A stretch of 64,000 nucleotides of DNA from Fimivicinus intestinavium (GTDB taxonomy: Bacteria > Bacillota > Clostridia > Oscillospirales > Acutalibacteraceae), in assembly GCA_018715765.1 (NCBI GenBank), contig DVKY01000038.1, positions 3,589 to 67,588 on the forward strand. Direction: 5' to 3'. The notes under the pieces were generated by a model. The model saw only the letters and a program-made list of their open reading frames with translations, was not told the DNA's origin and did not search any database. Position numbers and translations under genes: made by a program. Positions 42,089 to 51,312 of this stretch are shown in pieces (position 1 is the first letter of the stretch; each line of letters begins with the position of its first letter).

Positions 42089-43909
42089 ATGGACAACGTC
42101 TCAGAGGGGTACCAAAGGAAATACACGGTTCGGGAGAATCTCCGGTATCTTCTGCGCGGCTTTTGGCAGTTGGACAAAAAGCGGATGCTGCTGTCGCTGA
42201 CGCAGCTTTTCCCGCGCATTTTGCTGCCTCTGTTTTCTCTGCTGCTGTCACGGCTGTTCATCGACTGCATCGTCAACCACCGCGCCGCGCGGGAGCTGAT
42301 CGCGGCCACGCTGCTGTTCATCCTGCTGTTCGGCGTACTGCGCATTCTGGAAAAGAACCTCGAGGTCTCCACCACCCTGCTGGGCGTCAAACGCCGCCAC
42401 CAGTATTACATCGACCGCTTCGACAAGCTCGTCACCATTCGCTACGATGTGCTGGAAAGCCCTGGCGGCCGCAAGCTCACCAAAAACAGCGAGCAGTTCA
42501 TCCGCAGCGAAAATAGCGGCGCACGCGCCTTTTGGGATCACTTCCGCGTGTTGCTGCTGGACCTGTTGGGCATTGCGGGCTACAGCGCCATCATCGGCGC
42601 CGTCCAGCCGTGGCTGATCGTGCTGGTGCTGGCGGTCACCGGCCTGATCTTCTGGCTGGGGCAGATGGACAACAGGCAGCAAATGAACGAATACCGCCAG
42701 ATCTCCACCAATTACATGAAGCACAGCTACCTGCAGCGCATCACGCGGGAATTGACCGCCGGCAAGGATATGCGCCTGTTCGGGATGCGGCCATGGTTTA
42801 CCGCCAAGCGCCGTGGCGTCTCGGAGGAACGGTTTGCAATCGACCGCCGCTACGGCCGCATCTTCACTGTCTATGAAACGCTCACCGCCGTGCTGGTGGC
42901 GGTGCGGGATTTGACCGCTTACCTCGTCTTTATCGCGCAGGTGCTGCAAGGCCGCATGAGCCCGGCGGATTTTGTGTTCTGCATCGGGCTGGTCATGGGC
43001 TTTTCCAACTGGACGCTCAACATCCAGCAGCAGATGCGCTTTCTCGACCACGATCTGCGCGAATGCGATGAATTCCGTCAATTTCTCGATTTGCCGGATA
43101 CCCAGCTGCGCGATGCGCTGCCTCCTGATCAGCCGCCCGTGCCCTGCCGGGTGGAGTTTGACCACGTTTCTTTTGCGTATCCCGGCGCGGGAATACCCGT
43201 GCTAAAGGATATCACCTTCACTGTGGAGCCCGGGGAGCACATTGCGCTCGTGGGTGTGAACGGCGCGGGAAAAACCACCTGCATGAAGTTGCTGTGCGGG
43301 CTGTATCTGCCCGATCAGGGGGAAATCCGCATCGACGGAAAAAAGACCTCCGACTACCGCCCCGGGGAGCTGCTGCAGCGGTTTTCCGCACTGTTTCAGG
43401 AGTATGTGGCGCTGCCCGTCTCCGTGGCGCAGAATGTCTCCATGCTGCCTGAATCAGAGACGGATAAGGCACGCGTGCGCTTTTGCCTCCGGCAGGCCGG
43501 GCTTTTGGAAAAAATCGAGCGGCTGCCGGACGGCCTGGAAATGCTGTTGGACAAAACGCTCTCCGAAAATGCCATCGATCTCTCCGGCGGGGAGCGGCAG
43601 CGGCTGCTGCTGGCGCGCGCGCTGTACAAATCTGCGCCCATCATCCTGCTGGATGAACCCACCGCCGCGCTCGACCCGCTGGCTGAGCAGGAAATGTATC
43701 TGCGTTACCACGAAATGACCCGCAACCGCACAGCCTTTTACATCTCGCACCGCCTGGCGAGCACACGGTTCTGCGACCGCATTCTGCTGCTCGAAAACGG
43801 ATACATCGCCGAATGCGGTTCCCATCAGCAGCTGATGAAGGCACACGGCAGCTACGCCAAAATGTTTGAGGTGCAAAGCCGCTATTACCGGGAACAGGAG
43901 GAAGCGTAA
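42089..43909 (+). CDS. ABC exporter half-transporter (first of a pair)
   Basis: 606 residues. Six membrane helices (about 25-320) precede an ATPase domain with Walker A GVNGAGKTT, signature LSGGERQRLLLARAL, Walker B IILLDEPTAALDP and switch histidine in ISHRLAS. No peptidase C39 domain is present. AAAGGAGG precedes the ATG, and the stop overlaps the next ATG by one base (TAATG), so the two halves are made together as a heterodimer. Cargo is unknown; the upstream LytTR pair hints at a peptide or antimicrobial. Confidence 0.88.
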   Translation: MDNVSEGYQRKYTVRENLRYLLRGFWQLDKKRMLLSLTQLFPRILLPLFSLLLSRLFIDCIVNHRAARELIAATLLFILLFGVLRILEKNLEVSTTLLGVKRRHQYYIDRFDKLVTIRYDVLESPGGRKLTKNSEQFIRSENSGARAFWDHFRVLLLDLLGIAGYSAIIGAVQPWLIVLVLAVTGLIFWLGQMDNRQQMNEYRQISTNYMKHSYLQRITRELTAGKDMRLFGMRPWFTAKRRGVSEERFAIDRRYGRIFTVYETLTAVLVAVRDLTAYLVFIAQVLQGRMSPADFVFCIGLVMGFSNWTLNIQQQMRFLDHDLRECDEFRQFLDLPDTQLRDALPPDQPPVPCRVEFDHVSFAYPGAGIPVLKDITFTVEPGEHIALVGVNGAGKTTCMKLLCGLYLPDQGEIRIDGKKTSDYRPGELLQRFSALFQEYVALPVSVAQNVSMLPESETDKARVRFCLRQAGLLEKIERLPDGLEMLLDKTLSENAIDLSGGERQRLLLARALYKSAPIILLDEPTAALDPLAEQEMYLRYHEMTRNRTAFYISHRLASTRFCDRILLLENGYIAECGSHQQLMKAHGSYAKMFEVQSRYYREQEEA

Positions 43910-45765
43910 TGAAACAACGCAAGGAACAGTGGGCGCTGTTTGTGCGCGCGATGCGTGAAACGCAAAAATGCGCCCCGCACTATTGGCTGGTGCAGGTGCT
44001 CACCGCCCTCTGCGAGGCGGCGCGCCCCTTCCCCATGCTGTGGTTCGGCGCAGCCATTGTGGATGAGCTCACCACCCTTTGCCGCCCACAGATGCTGCTG
44101 AGTGATCTGGCGTGGGGGATCGGGCTGACCCTTGCCGCGCAGGTGGGCTACGCGGCGCTGATGCGTTACGCCTGGCCATTGACCGGCGATCATGTCTACG
44201 GCGGCGAGGAGGAACAGGTAGAGCAGTTTTTGCTGCGCATCGACTACGAACAGCTGGAGGATCCCGCGTTTCAGGCCAAGCTGCTCAAGCATCGGGAAAT
44301 CTCCCAAAACACCGGCGGCTCCCTGTATAACCTGCACTTTGCGATGCGCACGCTCTTTTTGGGCGTTTTCCAATTGGCGTTCTCCATCGCCCTGGCGGCG
44401 CCGGTGCTCGGCGTGCTGCTGCGCACCACGGGTGATTCCTTTTGGCAATCCACGCAGCTAAACTGGTGCATGGCGGGAATTCTGCTGGTGTGCATCGTAC
44501 TGGAGATCCTTTTCAATGCGCAGCTCAACAAAAAAGGCGTCTATTATCAGGATCAGCTGTACCGGGGGATACGAATCTACACAGCCTATGAGGAGCTGCT
44601 GGAAAACTACCATTGCGGGAAGGAGCTGCGCCTGTTCCACGCCCACCGCCTGATCCACGAAAAAACAGACGAGCTGCTGCACAACTTTATATTCTCCTAC
44701 TACAAAAAATCCAACGATGAAATGCGCCGCTTTGCAACGCCGTCCGCGGTGGTGGAAACCGTGCTCACCGGCTGTATTTACCTGTTTTTGGCGCTCAAGG
44801 CGATGGCGGGGCTGTTCTCCATCGGCAATCTGGTCAAATATGTGGGCGTGATTCAGCAACTGGTGCAGGGCATTTCGTCCATCGGTTCCAGCATCACTAT
44901 GGTGCTCTACCAGCTCCACTATGTGCATTATTATTTTGATATCATCGACACGCCCAACGTGCAGCATCCCGGCACGCTGCCAGTGGAAAAGCGCGATGAC
45001 CACCAGTTTTTGCTCGCGTTTGAGGATGTCAGCTTCCGCTACCCGGGCAGCGATACGTTTGTGCTGCGCCATTTTTCCGCTACCTTCCGCGTGGGTGAAC
45101 GGCTGGCGGTGGTCGGGCCGAATGGCTCCGGCAAGAGCACGATGATCAAGCTGTTGTGCCGCCTGTATGACCCGCAGGAAGGGCGTATCACCCTCAACGG
45201 CATCGACATCCGCAAATACAACATCGAGGAATACCGCACGCTGTTTTCCGTGGTGTTTCAGGATTTTCGGATTTTCTCCCTTCCCATAGGTGAGAACGTG
45301 GCCTCCGGCGTCCAGGTGGACGAACCGCGCGCCGTGCAAGCGCTTCGGCAGGCGGGCCTGGGGGAGCGGCTGCAAACGCTGCCCAACGGGCTGCATACGC
45401 TGCTGTATCAGGATTTTGAGGAGGGCGGCGTGGAGATTTCCGGCGGCGAAGCGCAGAAAATTGCGTTTGCGCGCGCGCTATACAAGGATGCGCCGTTTAT
45501 CATTTTGGATGAACCCACCGCCGCGCTCGACCCGTTGGCCGAGGCGGAGCTGTACCAGAGCTTTAACCGGTTTGTCGGCGACCGCACCGCGATCTATATC
45601 TCTCACCGGTTGTCCTCCTGCCGTTTCTGCGACAAAATCCTCGTATTCGACAAGGGCGAGGCCGTGCAGTCCGGCACGCATGAATCCCTGTTGGCGGAGG
45701 AAGGCGGCTTGTACCACGCCCTGTGGAACGCACAGGCGCAGTATTACATCCCGCAGGAGGAGTAA
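43909..45765 (+). CDS. ABC exporter half-transporter (second of a pair)
   Basis: 618 residues with the same layout as its partner: membrane domain to about residue 340, then an ATPase domain with GPNGSGKST, a QDFRIFSLPIGENVA Q-loop, signature ISGGEAQKIAFARAL, Walker B FIILDEPTAALDP and ISHRLSSCRF. Both sites look canonical, so neither half seems to be a degenerate ATPase. A strong terminator follows. Confidence 0.88.
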   Translation: MKQRKEQWALFVRAMRETQKCAPHYWLVQVLTALCEAARPFPMLWFGAAIVDELTTLCRPQMLLSDLAWGIGLTLAAQVGYAALMRYAWPLTGDHVYGGEEEQVEQFLLRIDYEQLEDPAFQAKLLKHREISQNTGGSLYNLHFAMRTLFLGVFQLAFSIALAAPVLGVLLRTTGDSFWQSTQLNWCMAGILLVCIVLEILFNAQLNKKGVYYQDQLYRGIRIYTAYEELLENYHCGKELRLFHAHRLIHEKTDELLHNFIFSYYKKSNDEMRRFATPSAVVETVLTGCIYLFLALKAMAGLFSIGNLVKYVGVIQQLVQGISSIGSSITMVLYQLHYVHYYFDIIDTPNVQHPGTLPVEKRDDHQFLLAFEDVSFRYPGSDTFVLRHFSATFRVGERLAVVGPNGSGKSTMIKLLCRLYDPQEGRITLNGIDIRKYNIEEYRTLFSVVFQDFRIFSLPIGENVASGVQVDEPRAVQALRQAGLGERLQTLPNGLHTLLYQDFEEGGVEISGGEAQKIAFARALYKDAPFIILDEPTAALDPLAEAELYQSFNRFVGDRTAIYISHRLSSCRFCDKILVFDKGEAVQSGTHESLLAEEGGLYHALWNAQAQYYIPQEE

Positions 45766-45791
45766 GCGGCCGGACGGAGCGAAAGGCAGTA

Positions 45792-45832
45792 GCCTGCCAA
45801 CCGATGGGGGCATCGGTTGGCAGGCGTTTTTT
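45792..45832 (+). terminator. Terminator after the ABC exporter pair
   Basis: A perfect 15-base stem GCCTGCCAACCGATG/CATCGGTTGGCAGGC with a GGGG loop and a T run. Confidence 0.9.
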
Positions 45833-45916
45833 CAATATCTGTCTGACATACGGGGGCGTTTCCGGTGGTTTTCAAAGAAAAAGGGAATTTGTCTGTATCC
45901 TGTATTTTTGTTTGGG

Positions 45917-45945
45917 TTGACTCCATAATTTTTTTTATTTATATT
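45917..45945 (+). promoter_or_regulatory. Promoter for the PIG-L/GPH genes
   Basis: TTGACT, 17 bases rich in T, TATATT. Confidence 0.65.
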
Positions 45946-45994
45946 GTAAATAACAGGCTAATACCTACAATTTGCAGCGAAAAGAGGAAAATGT

Positions 45995-46756
45995 ATGGAA
46001 AACGTATCGTTCGATGTTGCGGCGCTGTTGTCTCCGCCGGATATTTTACAATGCAGGCGGGTACTGTGTATCCAGCCGCACCCGGATGACAATGAGATCG
46101 GCATGGGCGGGGTGATTGCCGCACTCGCCCAAAACGGATGTGAGGTGCACTACCTGACGGTGACGGACGGCAGCCAGGGCAACAAGGATCGCGCCGCTTC
46201 CGCAGAGGAGACCGCCCGCATTCGGCACCAGGAGACAATCGCAGCGGGAACCTGCCTGGGGGCGCAGGGCTTCCACTTCCTCGGTCACGAGGATGGGACG
46301 CTGTCGGATGTGCTGGCGCTTTCGGCGGAGATTGCATGTGTGATCCGCCAGGTACGGCCGGACGCTGTTTTTGCGCCGGATCCCTGGCTGGAGTACGAGA
46401 GCCACTGGGATCATATTGTCACCGGGCGCGCGGCTGCCAACGCCTTTTTGATGAGCGGCAGAAACAAAGTGCCGGGCGCGGAAGGGACGCAGCCCTACTC
46501 CGCAGCGGCCATCGGCTATTATTTTACGGCGCAGCCCAACACGGTGATCGATGTTTCCGCCGTGTTTGAAAAAAAGTTTGAGGCAATCGCGCTGCACGAC
46601 AGCCAGATGGATGCACAGACGCTGGCGATGTATCGCGTTTATTTTACCATGAAGGGTCAGGAACTGGCGCAAGGGCGCGGCTTTGCGCTAGGGGAAGGGC
46701 TGAAGGTCCTCTCCCCGCTGCATGTGCACTGCTTTGCCGACGCCGGCCGTATTTGA
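45995..46756 (+). CDS. PIG-L family N-acetylsugar deacetylase
   Basis: 253 residues. The zinc-binding PHPDDNEIGMGG motif is at about residues 28-39, and the later HWDH supplies the third ligand. These enzymes remove acetyl groups from N-acetylglucosamine-type sugars or lipids. There is no signal peptide. It is followed after 22 bases by a sugar symporter, so it may deacetylate an imported amino sugar; the substrate is inference. Confidence 0.85.
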   Translation: MENVSFDVAALLSPPDILQCRRVLCIQPHPDDNEIGMGGVIAALAQNGCEVHYLTVTDGSQGNKDRAASAEETARIRHQETIAAGTCLGAQGFHFLGHEDGTLSDVLALSAEIACVIRQVRPDAVFAPDPWLEYESHWDHIVTGRAAANAFLMSGRNKVPGAEGTQPYSAAAIGYYFTAQPNTVIDVSAVFEKKFEAIALHDSQMDAQTLAMYRVYFTMKGQELAQGRGFALGEGLKVLSPLHVHCFADAGRI

Positions 46757-46778
46757 CCGAACAGAAAGGAGCAAAAGT

Positions 46779-48098
46779 ATGGCAATGAAAAAGGCCAAAC
46801 GCTATAACCGGCCGTGGCGGTATGCGCTGATGATGTTCGGGCTATCCGTTGCAGGGTATATGTATACGACGTACGGCACCTATTTTTACACGGAGCAGGT
46901 TGGGCTGACGATGGCCTCCATCGCCTTGGCCAACACGATCTATGCGATTTGGGATGCCTTTAACGATCCGATTGCCGGCTATTTATCTGACCGTACCCGT
47001 ACCCGCTGGGGCCGCCGCAAGCCCTGGCTGGTGGTCAGCGTTCCCGTCTTTATCGCCGCGTCAATCCTCTTTTTCAGCCCGCCCGCTGCTTTGGGCACCG
47101 GCGTGGGTCTGGTTGTTTATTTCACCTTCTTTTTGATGCTGACGGAAACGGGGAACACGATCTCCACGGTTAACTACCACTCGCTGCTGCCGGAGCTGTA
47201 CCGTGATGAAAAGCAGCGCAACCAGGCCAATTCGCTGCGCCAGGCCATGCAGCTCGTGGGGATGATTATCGGCGTTTCTCTGGTGCCGATGATCACCAGC
47301 CGTATCGGCTACCCGAATACGGCCCTGCTGCTGGGGCTGCTTAGCGGCGCGTTGCTCCTCTATTCCATTTTAGGCTGTAAGGAGCGCAGCGAATTCAGCA
47401 GCAGCCGGCAGCCGGGGCTTTGGGCTTCCCTGAAGGCGCTGGCGGCGAACAGGAATTTCTGGATGGTGGCCATCTCCCACTTCTTTTATCAATCCACAAG
47501 CGCACTGCTGCTGGCGGGCATCCCCTTTTACATCAAATATACGTTGGAGCTCCCGGATCAAAACGCCACCTTCCTGTCGGCAGCGGTGTTTGTCAGCGCG
47601 ATCCCATCCATGTATCTTTGGTACCGCCTGATTAACCGTATCGGCACGCTGAAGTGCTGGCGCATCGCTTTGGCGTGGCTCGGCCTCTCCCTGGTGCCGA
47701 TGTATTTCATCCATTCCCTGCTGCCGGCTTGCCTGTGCGGCGTATTGGTGGGCATCGGGATTGCTGGCGTAACGGCCAACCTGGATATGGTCAATTCCAC
47801 CTTGATTGAAGATGACGCCAGGCGGAACGGGGTGCGTCGCGAGGCGACCTTTTTTGCAGGCATCAGCTTTATCAGCCGCCTCTCCAGCCTGACCCGCAGC
47901 GGCGTTTATATGCTGGTGTATGTGCTATTTGGCTTTGAATCGGGGGATAATCCGGGGACGATGCCTGGCACGGCCGCCCGTTTTATGATGATTGTTTTCC
48001 CCATCGCGCTGATGGCGCTGTCGTTCCTGTTTTCACTGCTTGTTCGCCTGAAGACTGCGGGCGCGCTGGCCGAAGCAGAGCGGGCTGCGGAAGAATAA
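46779..48098 (+). CDS. GPH/MFS-family sugar transporter
   Basis: 439 residues from the ATG at 46779, with AAAGGAG upstream. It has 12 predicted membrane helices and the family loop SDRTRTRWGRRKPWLVV after helix 2. It lacks the long charged tail of the rhamnose symporter in this window. Co-transcribed with the PIG-L deacetylase, so it probably imports that enzyme's substrate. Confidence 0.85.
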   Translation: MAMKKAKRYNRPWRYALMMFGLSVAGYMYTTYGTYFYTEQVGLTMASIALANTIYAIWDAFNDPIAGYLSDRTRTRWGRRKPWLVVSVPVFIAASILFFSPPAALGTGVGLVVYFTFFLMLTETGNTISTVNYHSLLPELYRDEKQRNQANSLRQAMQLVGMIIGVSLVPMITSRIGYPNTALLLGLLSGALLLYSILGCKERSEFSSSRQPGLWASLKALAANRNFWMVAISHFFYQSTSALLLAGIPFYIKYTLELPDQNATFLSAAVFVSAIPSMYLWYRLINRIGTLKCWRIALAWLGLSLVPMYFIHSLLPACLCGVLVGIGIAGVTANLDMVNSTLIEDDARRNGVRREATFFAGISFISRLSSLTRSGVYMLVYVLFGFESGDNPGTMPGTAARFMMIVFPIALMALSFLFSLLVRLKTAGALAEAERAAEE

Positions 48099-48189
48099 AA
48101 GCCGGATGGCGGCCAGCGGAGTTCAATAGCTTTTTGCAGCACAGAGGCCCCCTGGCGGTTTGCGAAAAACGGAAGATATTAAAAATAGA

Positions 48190-48236
48190 AGCCGGAACGC
48201 CTGCGCGCACTTTTTTGCGCCGCAGGCGTTCCGGCT
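48190..48236. terminator. Hairpin between convergent genes
   Basis: A 16-base stem AGCCGGAACGCCTGCG/CGCAGGCGTTCCGGCT. A T run follows only at some distance on the minus strand (CTTCTATTTTT). Confidence 0.65.
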
Positions 48237-48276
48237 CCCTTGGCCGAGCCTTGCGTTTATTCTCCGCAAGCCGTAT

Positions 48277-49134
48277 TTACGCGGTGAAACACTGCACCCA
48301 ATAGAGGGTGTCCCCCTCCCGGATGCAGCCAACGCCGAGCTGTGTAAAGTCGGGGTTCAGAATGTTGGCGCGGTGCGCGCTGCTGCCCATCCAGCTCTGC
48401 ATTACGTCCTCTGGGCTATCCTGCCCGCGCGCTATATTTTCACCGTACACATGGCTCGGGGGGAAGGCGGTAAAACAACTGCTCCCATCCGGCCTGGTGT
48501 GGGAATAGGATTTGGTCAGCTCCACTGCGCGCAGGTGCGCCGTATCCCGCAGGGAAGCGGTAACGGTGAGCGCAGGCAGGCCGTTTTGTGCACGCTGCTC
48601 ATTCACAAGGCGCGCCACCTGCGTTTCATAACCAGTCAAAAAGGCGTTGTTGTTCACAGCCGGCAGGGTTTCAGAGGCGGTTGCAGACCCTATCTCCCGC
48701 TGTGTGGTGGGAGCGGGAGCAGCGGTTGGCGCAACGGTAGCCGCTGCCGTCGCCCGTTGTGTGGCGGCCACTGTGGATTTGCCCGGCGTTTGAGCGGCAG
48801 CGGGCGGCATTGGAGCGGCAGAGGCTGCGGCCGCTTTGTTGGCGCTGCTCTCCGGCCTGGTGCCAGCTGTGGTGGCTTCCCGTGCGGCGGCGCTTTGCAA
48901 GGCCTGCGTTTGCCGGAGTTCCGGCTCTGCGCAAGCAGTGTCACCAGACTGTGAGGCAGGCATTGTGTCCGGCTCGGACGCACGGCTTGCGCGCTCGCTT
49001 TCCCACATGCGGGAGGGCTCCATCTCAGTGTCCTGTGCCGGTGCGCATGCTGCGAGGCACAGCGGAAGGATACAGGCTGCCAGAAACAGCGGCCCCAAGC
49101 GCACGATTCTGTTTTGTTTCATCCCTTTAACCAT
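48277..49134 (-). CDS. CAP/SCP-domain lipoprotein (YkwD-like)
   Basis: 285 residues. A lipoprotein signal ends in LAAC at about residue 30. An Ala/Pro/Thr-rich low-complexity linker runs to about 160, and a CAP (SCP/PR1) domain fills the rest: LVNEQRAQNGLPALTV, SYSHTRPDGSSCFTAF, YGENIARGQDSPEDVMQSWM and SSAHRANILNPDFTQLGVGC. The two His and two Glu of the CAP cavity are present. Bacterial members are surface or spore-coat proteins of uncertain role. The start is ambiguous with an ATG four codons later. Confidence 0.88.
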   Translation of the reverse strand: MVKGMKQNRIVRLGPLFLAACILPLCLAACAPAQDTEMEPSRMWESERASRASEPDTMPASQSGDTACAEPELRQTQALQSAAAREATTAGTRPESSANKAAAASAAPMPPAAAQTPGKSTVAATQRATAAATVAPTAAPAPTTQREIGSATASETLPAVNNNAFLTGYETQVARLVNEQRAQNGLPALTVTASLRDTAHLRAVELTKSYSHTRPDGSSCFTAFPPSHVYGENIARGQDSPEDVMQSWMGSSAHRANILNPDFTQLGVGCIREGDTLYWVQCFTA

Positions 49135-49254
49135 CCTTTCCCTTTTCCTCAGCGGGAAGAAGAAGGCAACGGCTCCGCCCGGCGGTGTGAGACCATAGCG
49201 TTTGAAGCCGCTGCGTCTCTATCCGTTGAAGAATGATTCTCCATATCGTCATTT

Positions 49255-49282
49255 ATTGTAGCAGATTGACGAAGGGTGTCAA
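49255..49282 (-). promoter_or_regulatory. Promoter for the CAP-domain lipoprotein
   Basis: On the minus strand a perfect TTGACA and TACAAT are 16 bases apart. Confidence 0.7.
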
Positions 49283-49352
49283 TGAGATAAAAGAAAAACA
49301 GCCTGCGCACAAAACAGAAAAAACAATTTCAGATGAAAAAGAAAAAGCTGAC

Positions 49353-49389
49353 GGCCCCGCTCAATCCCCTTTGCGGATTGAACGGGGCC
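49353..49389 (-). terminator. Terminator after the MarR-ABC operon
   Basis: A 15-base stem (49353-49367 with 49375-49389, one wobble) followed on the minus strand by a T-rich run. Confidence 0.75.
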
Positions 49390-49413
49390 TGTTTCAGACT
49401 CGGTAGATTGTGC

Positions 49414-51312
49414 TTATGCGCCGATTGCGTTGCCGGTATATAGCTGATAATACCTGCCCTTTTGCGCGATCAGCTGGTCGTGCGTGCCGCGCTCAATGAT
49501 CCGGCCCTGCTCCAGCACCATGATGCAGTCGGAGTTGCGCACGGTAGACAGCCTGTGCGCAATCACAAAGGTGGTGCGCCCTTTCATTAGGCGATCCATC
49601 CCCTCCTGCACCAGCGCCTCTGTGCGGGTATCGATGGAAGAGGTCGCCTCGTCCAGAATCAGCACCGGCGGGTCGGCGACCGCGGCACGTGCGATGGAGA
49701 GCAGCTGCCGCTGCCCCTGGCTGAGGTTTGCGCCATCCCCTGTCAGCATGGTCTGGTAGCCATCCGGCAGCCGCTTAATAAAGCTGTGCGCATTTGCAAG
49801 CTTTGCGGCCGCGATGCATTCCTCATCCGTTGCGTCCAGCCTTCCGTAGCGGATGTTTTCCATGACGGTGCCGGTAAAAAGGTGGGTATCCTGTAGCACC
49901 ATGCCAAGCGAGCGGCGGAGATCCGATTTCCTGATCTTATTGATATTGATGTCATCATAGCGGATCTTACCATCCTGAATATCGTAGAACCGGTTAATCA
50001 GGTTGGTGATGGTTGTTTTGCCTGCGCCTGTTGAGCCGACAAAGGCAATTTTCTGCCCCGGCGTGGCGTAGAGCTCGATGTTGTGCAGCACCATTTTGTC
50101 ATCCTGATAGCCAAAGTCCACGTCGTGGAAGGTGATATCGCCCTCCAGCTTTGTGTAGGTCACACTCCCATCCGCCTGATGGGGGTGCTTCCAGGCCCAG
50201 AGGTGCGTGCGTTCCTTCGTCTCAGCCAGGCTGCCATCCGGGTTTTCACGGGCGTTCACGAGCTCCACATAACCGTGATCTTCTTCCGGCTTTTCATCCA
50301 TCAGCTGAAACACGCGCTGTGCGCCGGCCATCGCCATAACGATGCTGTTGAGCTGCTGGCTGATTTGGGTGACGGGTTGTGTAAAATTCTTATTAAGCGT
50401 TAAAAAAGAGACCAGCGTGCCAAGCGTCAGCCCGGAATAGCCGCCCAACGCCAGCACAGCGCCCGCGACCGCGCAAAGCACATAGCTGATGTTGCCGAGG
50501 TTCGCGTTGACCGGCATTAGGATGTTGGCAAACTTATTGGCCAGGTTGGCGCTTTCCCGCAGCTCCTGATTCAGGGCGCGAAACTGCTCCAGGCTTTTCT
50601 CCTCGTGGCAGAACACCTTCACGACCTTTTGACCATCCATCATCTCTTCGATATATCCGTTGACGGCGCCAAGATCCTTTTGCTGCTTTGCAAAGTATTT
50701 AGAAGATTTTCCTCCGAGCTTTGAGGTCACAAACAGCATGAGGCCAACCATGGCCAGCGTTATCAGCGTCAGAGGAATATCCAGCACGACCATGCTCACA
50801 AAAGTGGTCAGAATGGTGACGCAGGAGTTGATTACCTGGGGAATGCTCTGGCTGATCAGCTGCCGGAGCGTATCCACGTCGTTTGTGTAAACGGACATGA
50901 TATCTCCATGCGCATGCGTGTCGAAATATGGAATCGGCAGGGATTCCATGTGCGAAAACAACTCCACCCGGAGGTTACGCATGGTACCCTGGCTGATATT
51001 CACCATAATTCGGTTATAGGCATAGGCGCACAGGATACCGGCCCCATAGACAGCCGCAAGCGAAAGCAGGGCGGCCGCCAGCGATGAAAAATCGGGCGAC
51101 TGCGCTTGCGCCAGCGGAATAATATAATCGTCGATCAGGCTCTGCATGAATAACGTGCCCCTCAGCGTGGCCAGAGCGGAGCCCAGAATGCACACGATGA
51201 CCAGAAAAAAGGAGAATTTGTAATTGCGGAGCATGTAGCCCAGCACGCGCTTGAGCACGCGGACGGAATCTTTGGCGCTGATTTTGGCGCCGGCTTTTTT
51301 TTGCTGCATCAT
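49414..51312 (-). CDS. ABC multidrug-type exporter, second half
   Basis: 632 residues. The membrane domain covers about 30-340, and the ATPase domain has Walker A GSTGAGKTT, signature LSQGQRQLLSIARAA, Walker B VLILDEATSSID and switch IAHRLST. The ATPase domain is preceded by an insertion of about 30 residues containing TKERTHLWAWKHPHQADGSV, absent from most exporters and typical of one clostridial half-transporter type. It overlaps its partner by four bases (ATGA). Confidence 0.9.
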   Translation of the reverse strand: MMQQKKAGAKISAKDSVRVLKRVLGYMLRNYKFSFFLVIVCILGSALATLRGTLFMQSLIDDYIIPLAQAQSPDFSSLAAALLSLAAVYGAGILCAYAYNRIMVNISQGTMRNLRVELFSHMESLPIPYFDTHAHGDIMSVYTNDVDTLRQLISQSIPQVINSCVTILTTFVSMVVLDIPLTLITLAMVGLMLFVTSKLGGKSSKYFAKQQKDLGAVNGYIEEMMDGQKVVKVFCHEEKSLEQFRALNQELRESANLANKFANILMPVNANLGNISYVLCAVAGAVLALGGYSGLTLGTLVSFLTLNKNFTQPVTQISQQLNSIVMAMAGAQRVFQLMDEKPEEDHGYVELVNARENPDGSLAETKERTHLWAWKHPHQADGSVTYTKLEGDITFHDVDFGYQDDKMVLHNIELYATPGQKIAFVGSTGAGKTTITNLINRFYDIQDGKIRYDDININKIRKSDLRRSLGMVLQDTHLFTGTVMENIRYGRLDATDEECIAAAKLANAHSFIKRLPDGYQTMLTGDGANLSQGQRQLLSIARAAVADPPVLILDEATSSIDTRTEALVQEGMDRLMKGRTTFVIAHRLSTVRNSDCIMVLEQGRIIERGTHDQLIAQKGRYYQLYTGNAIGA

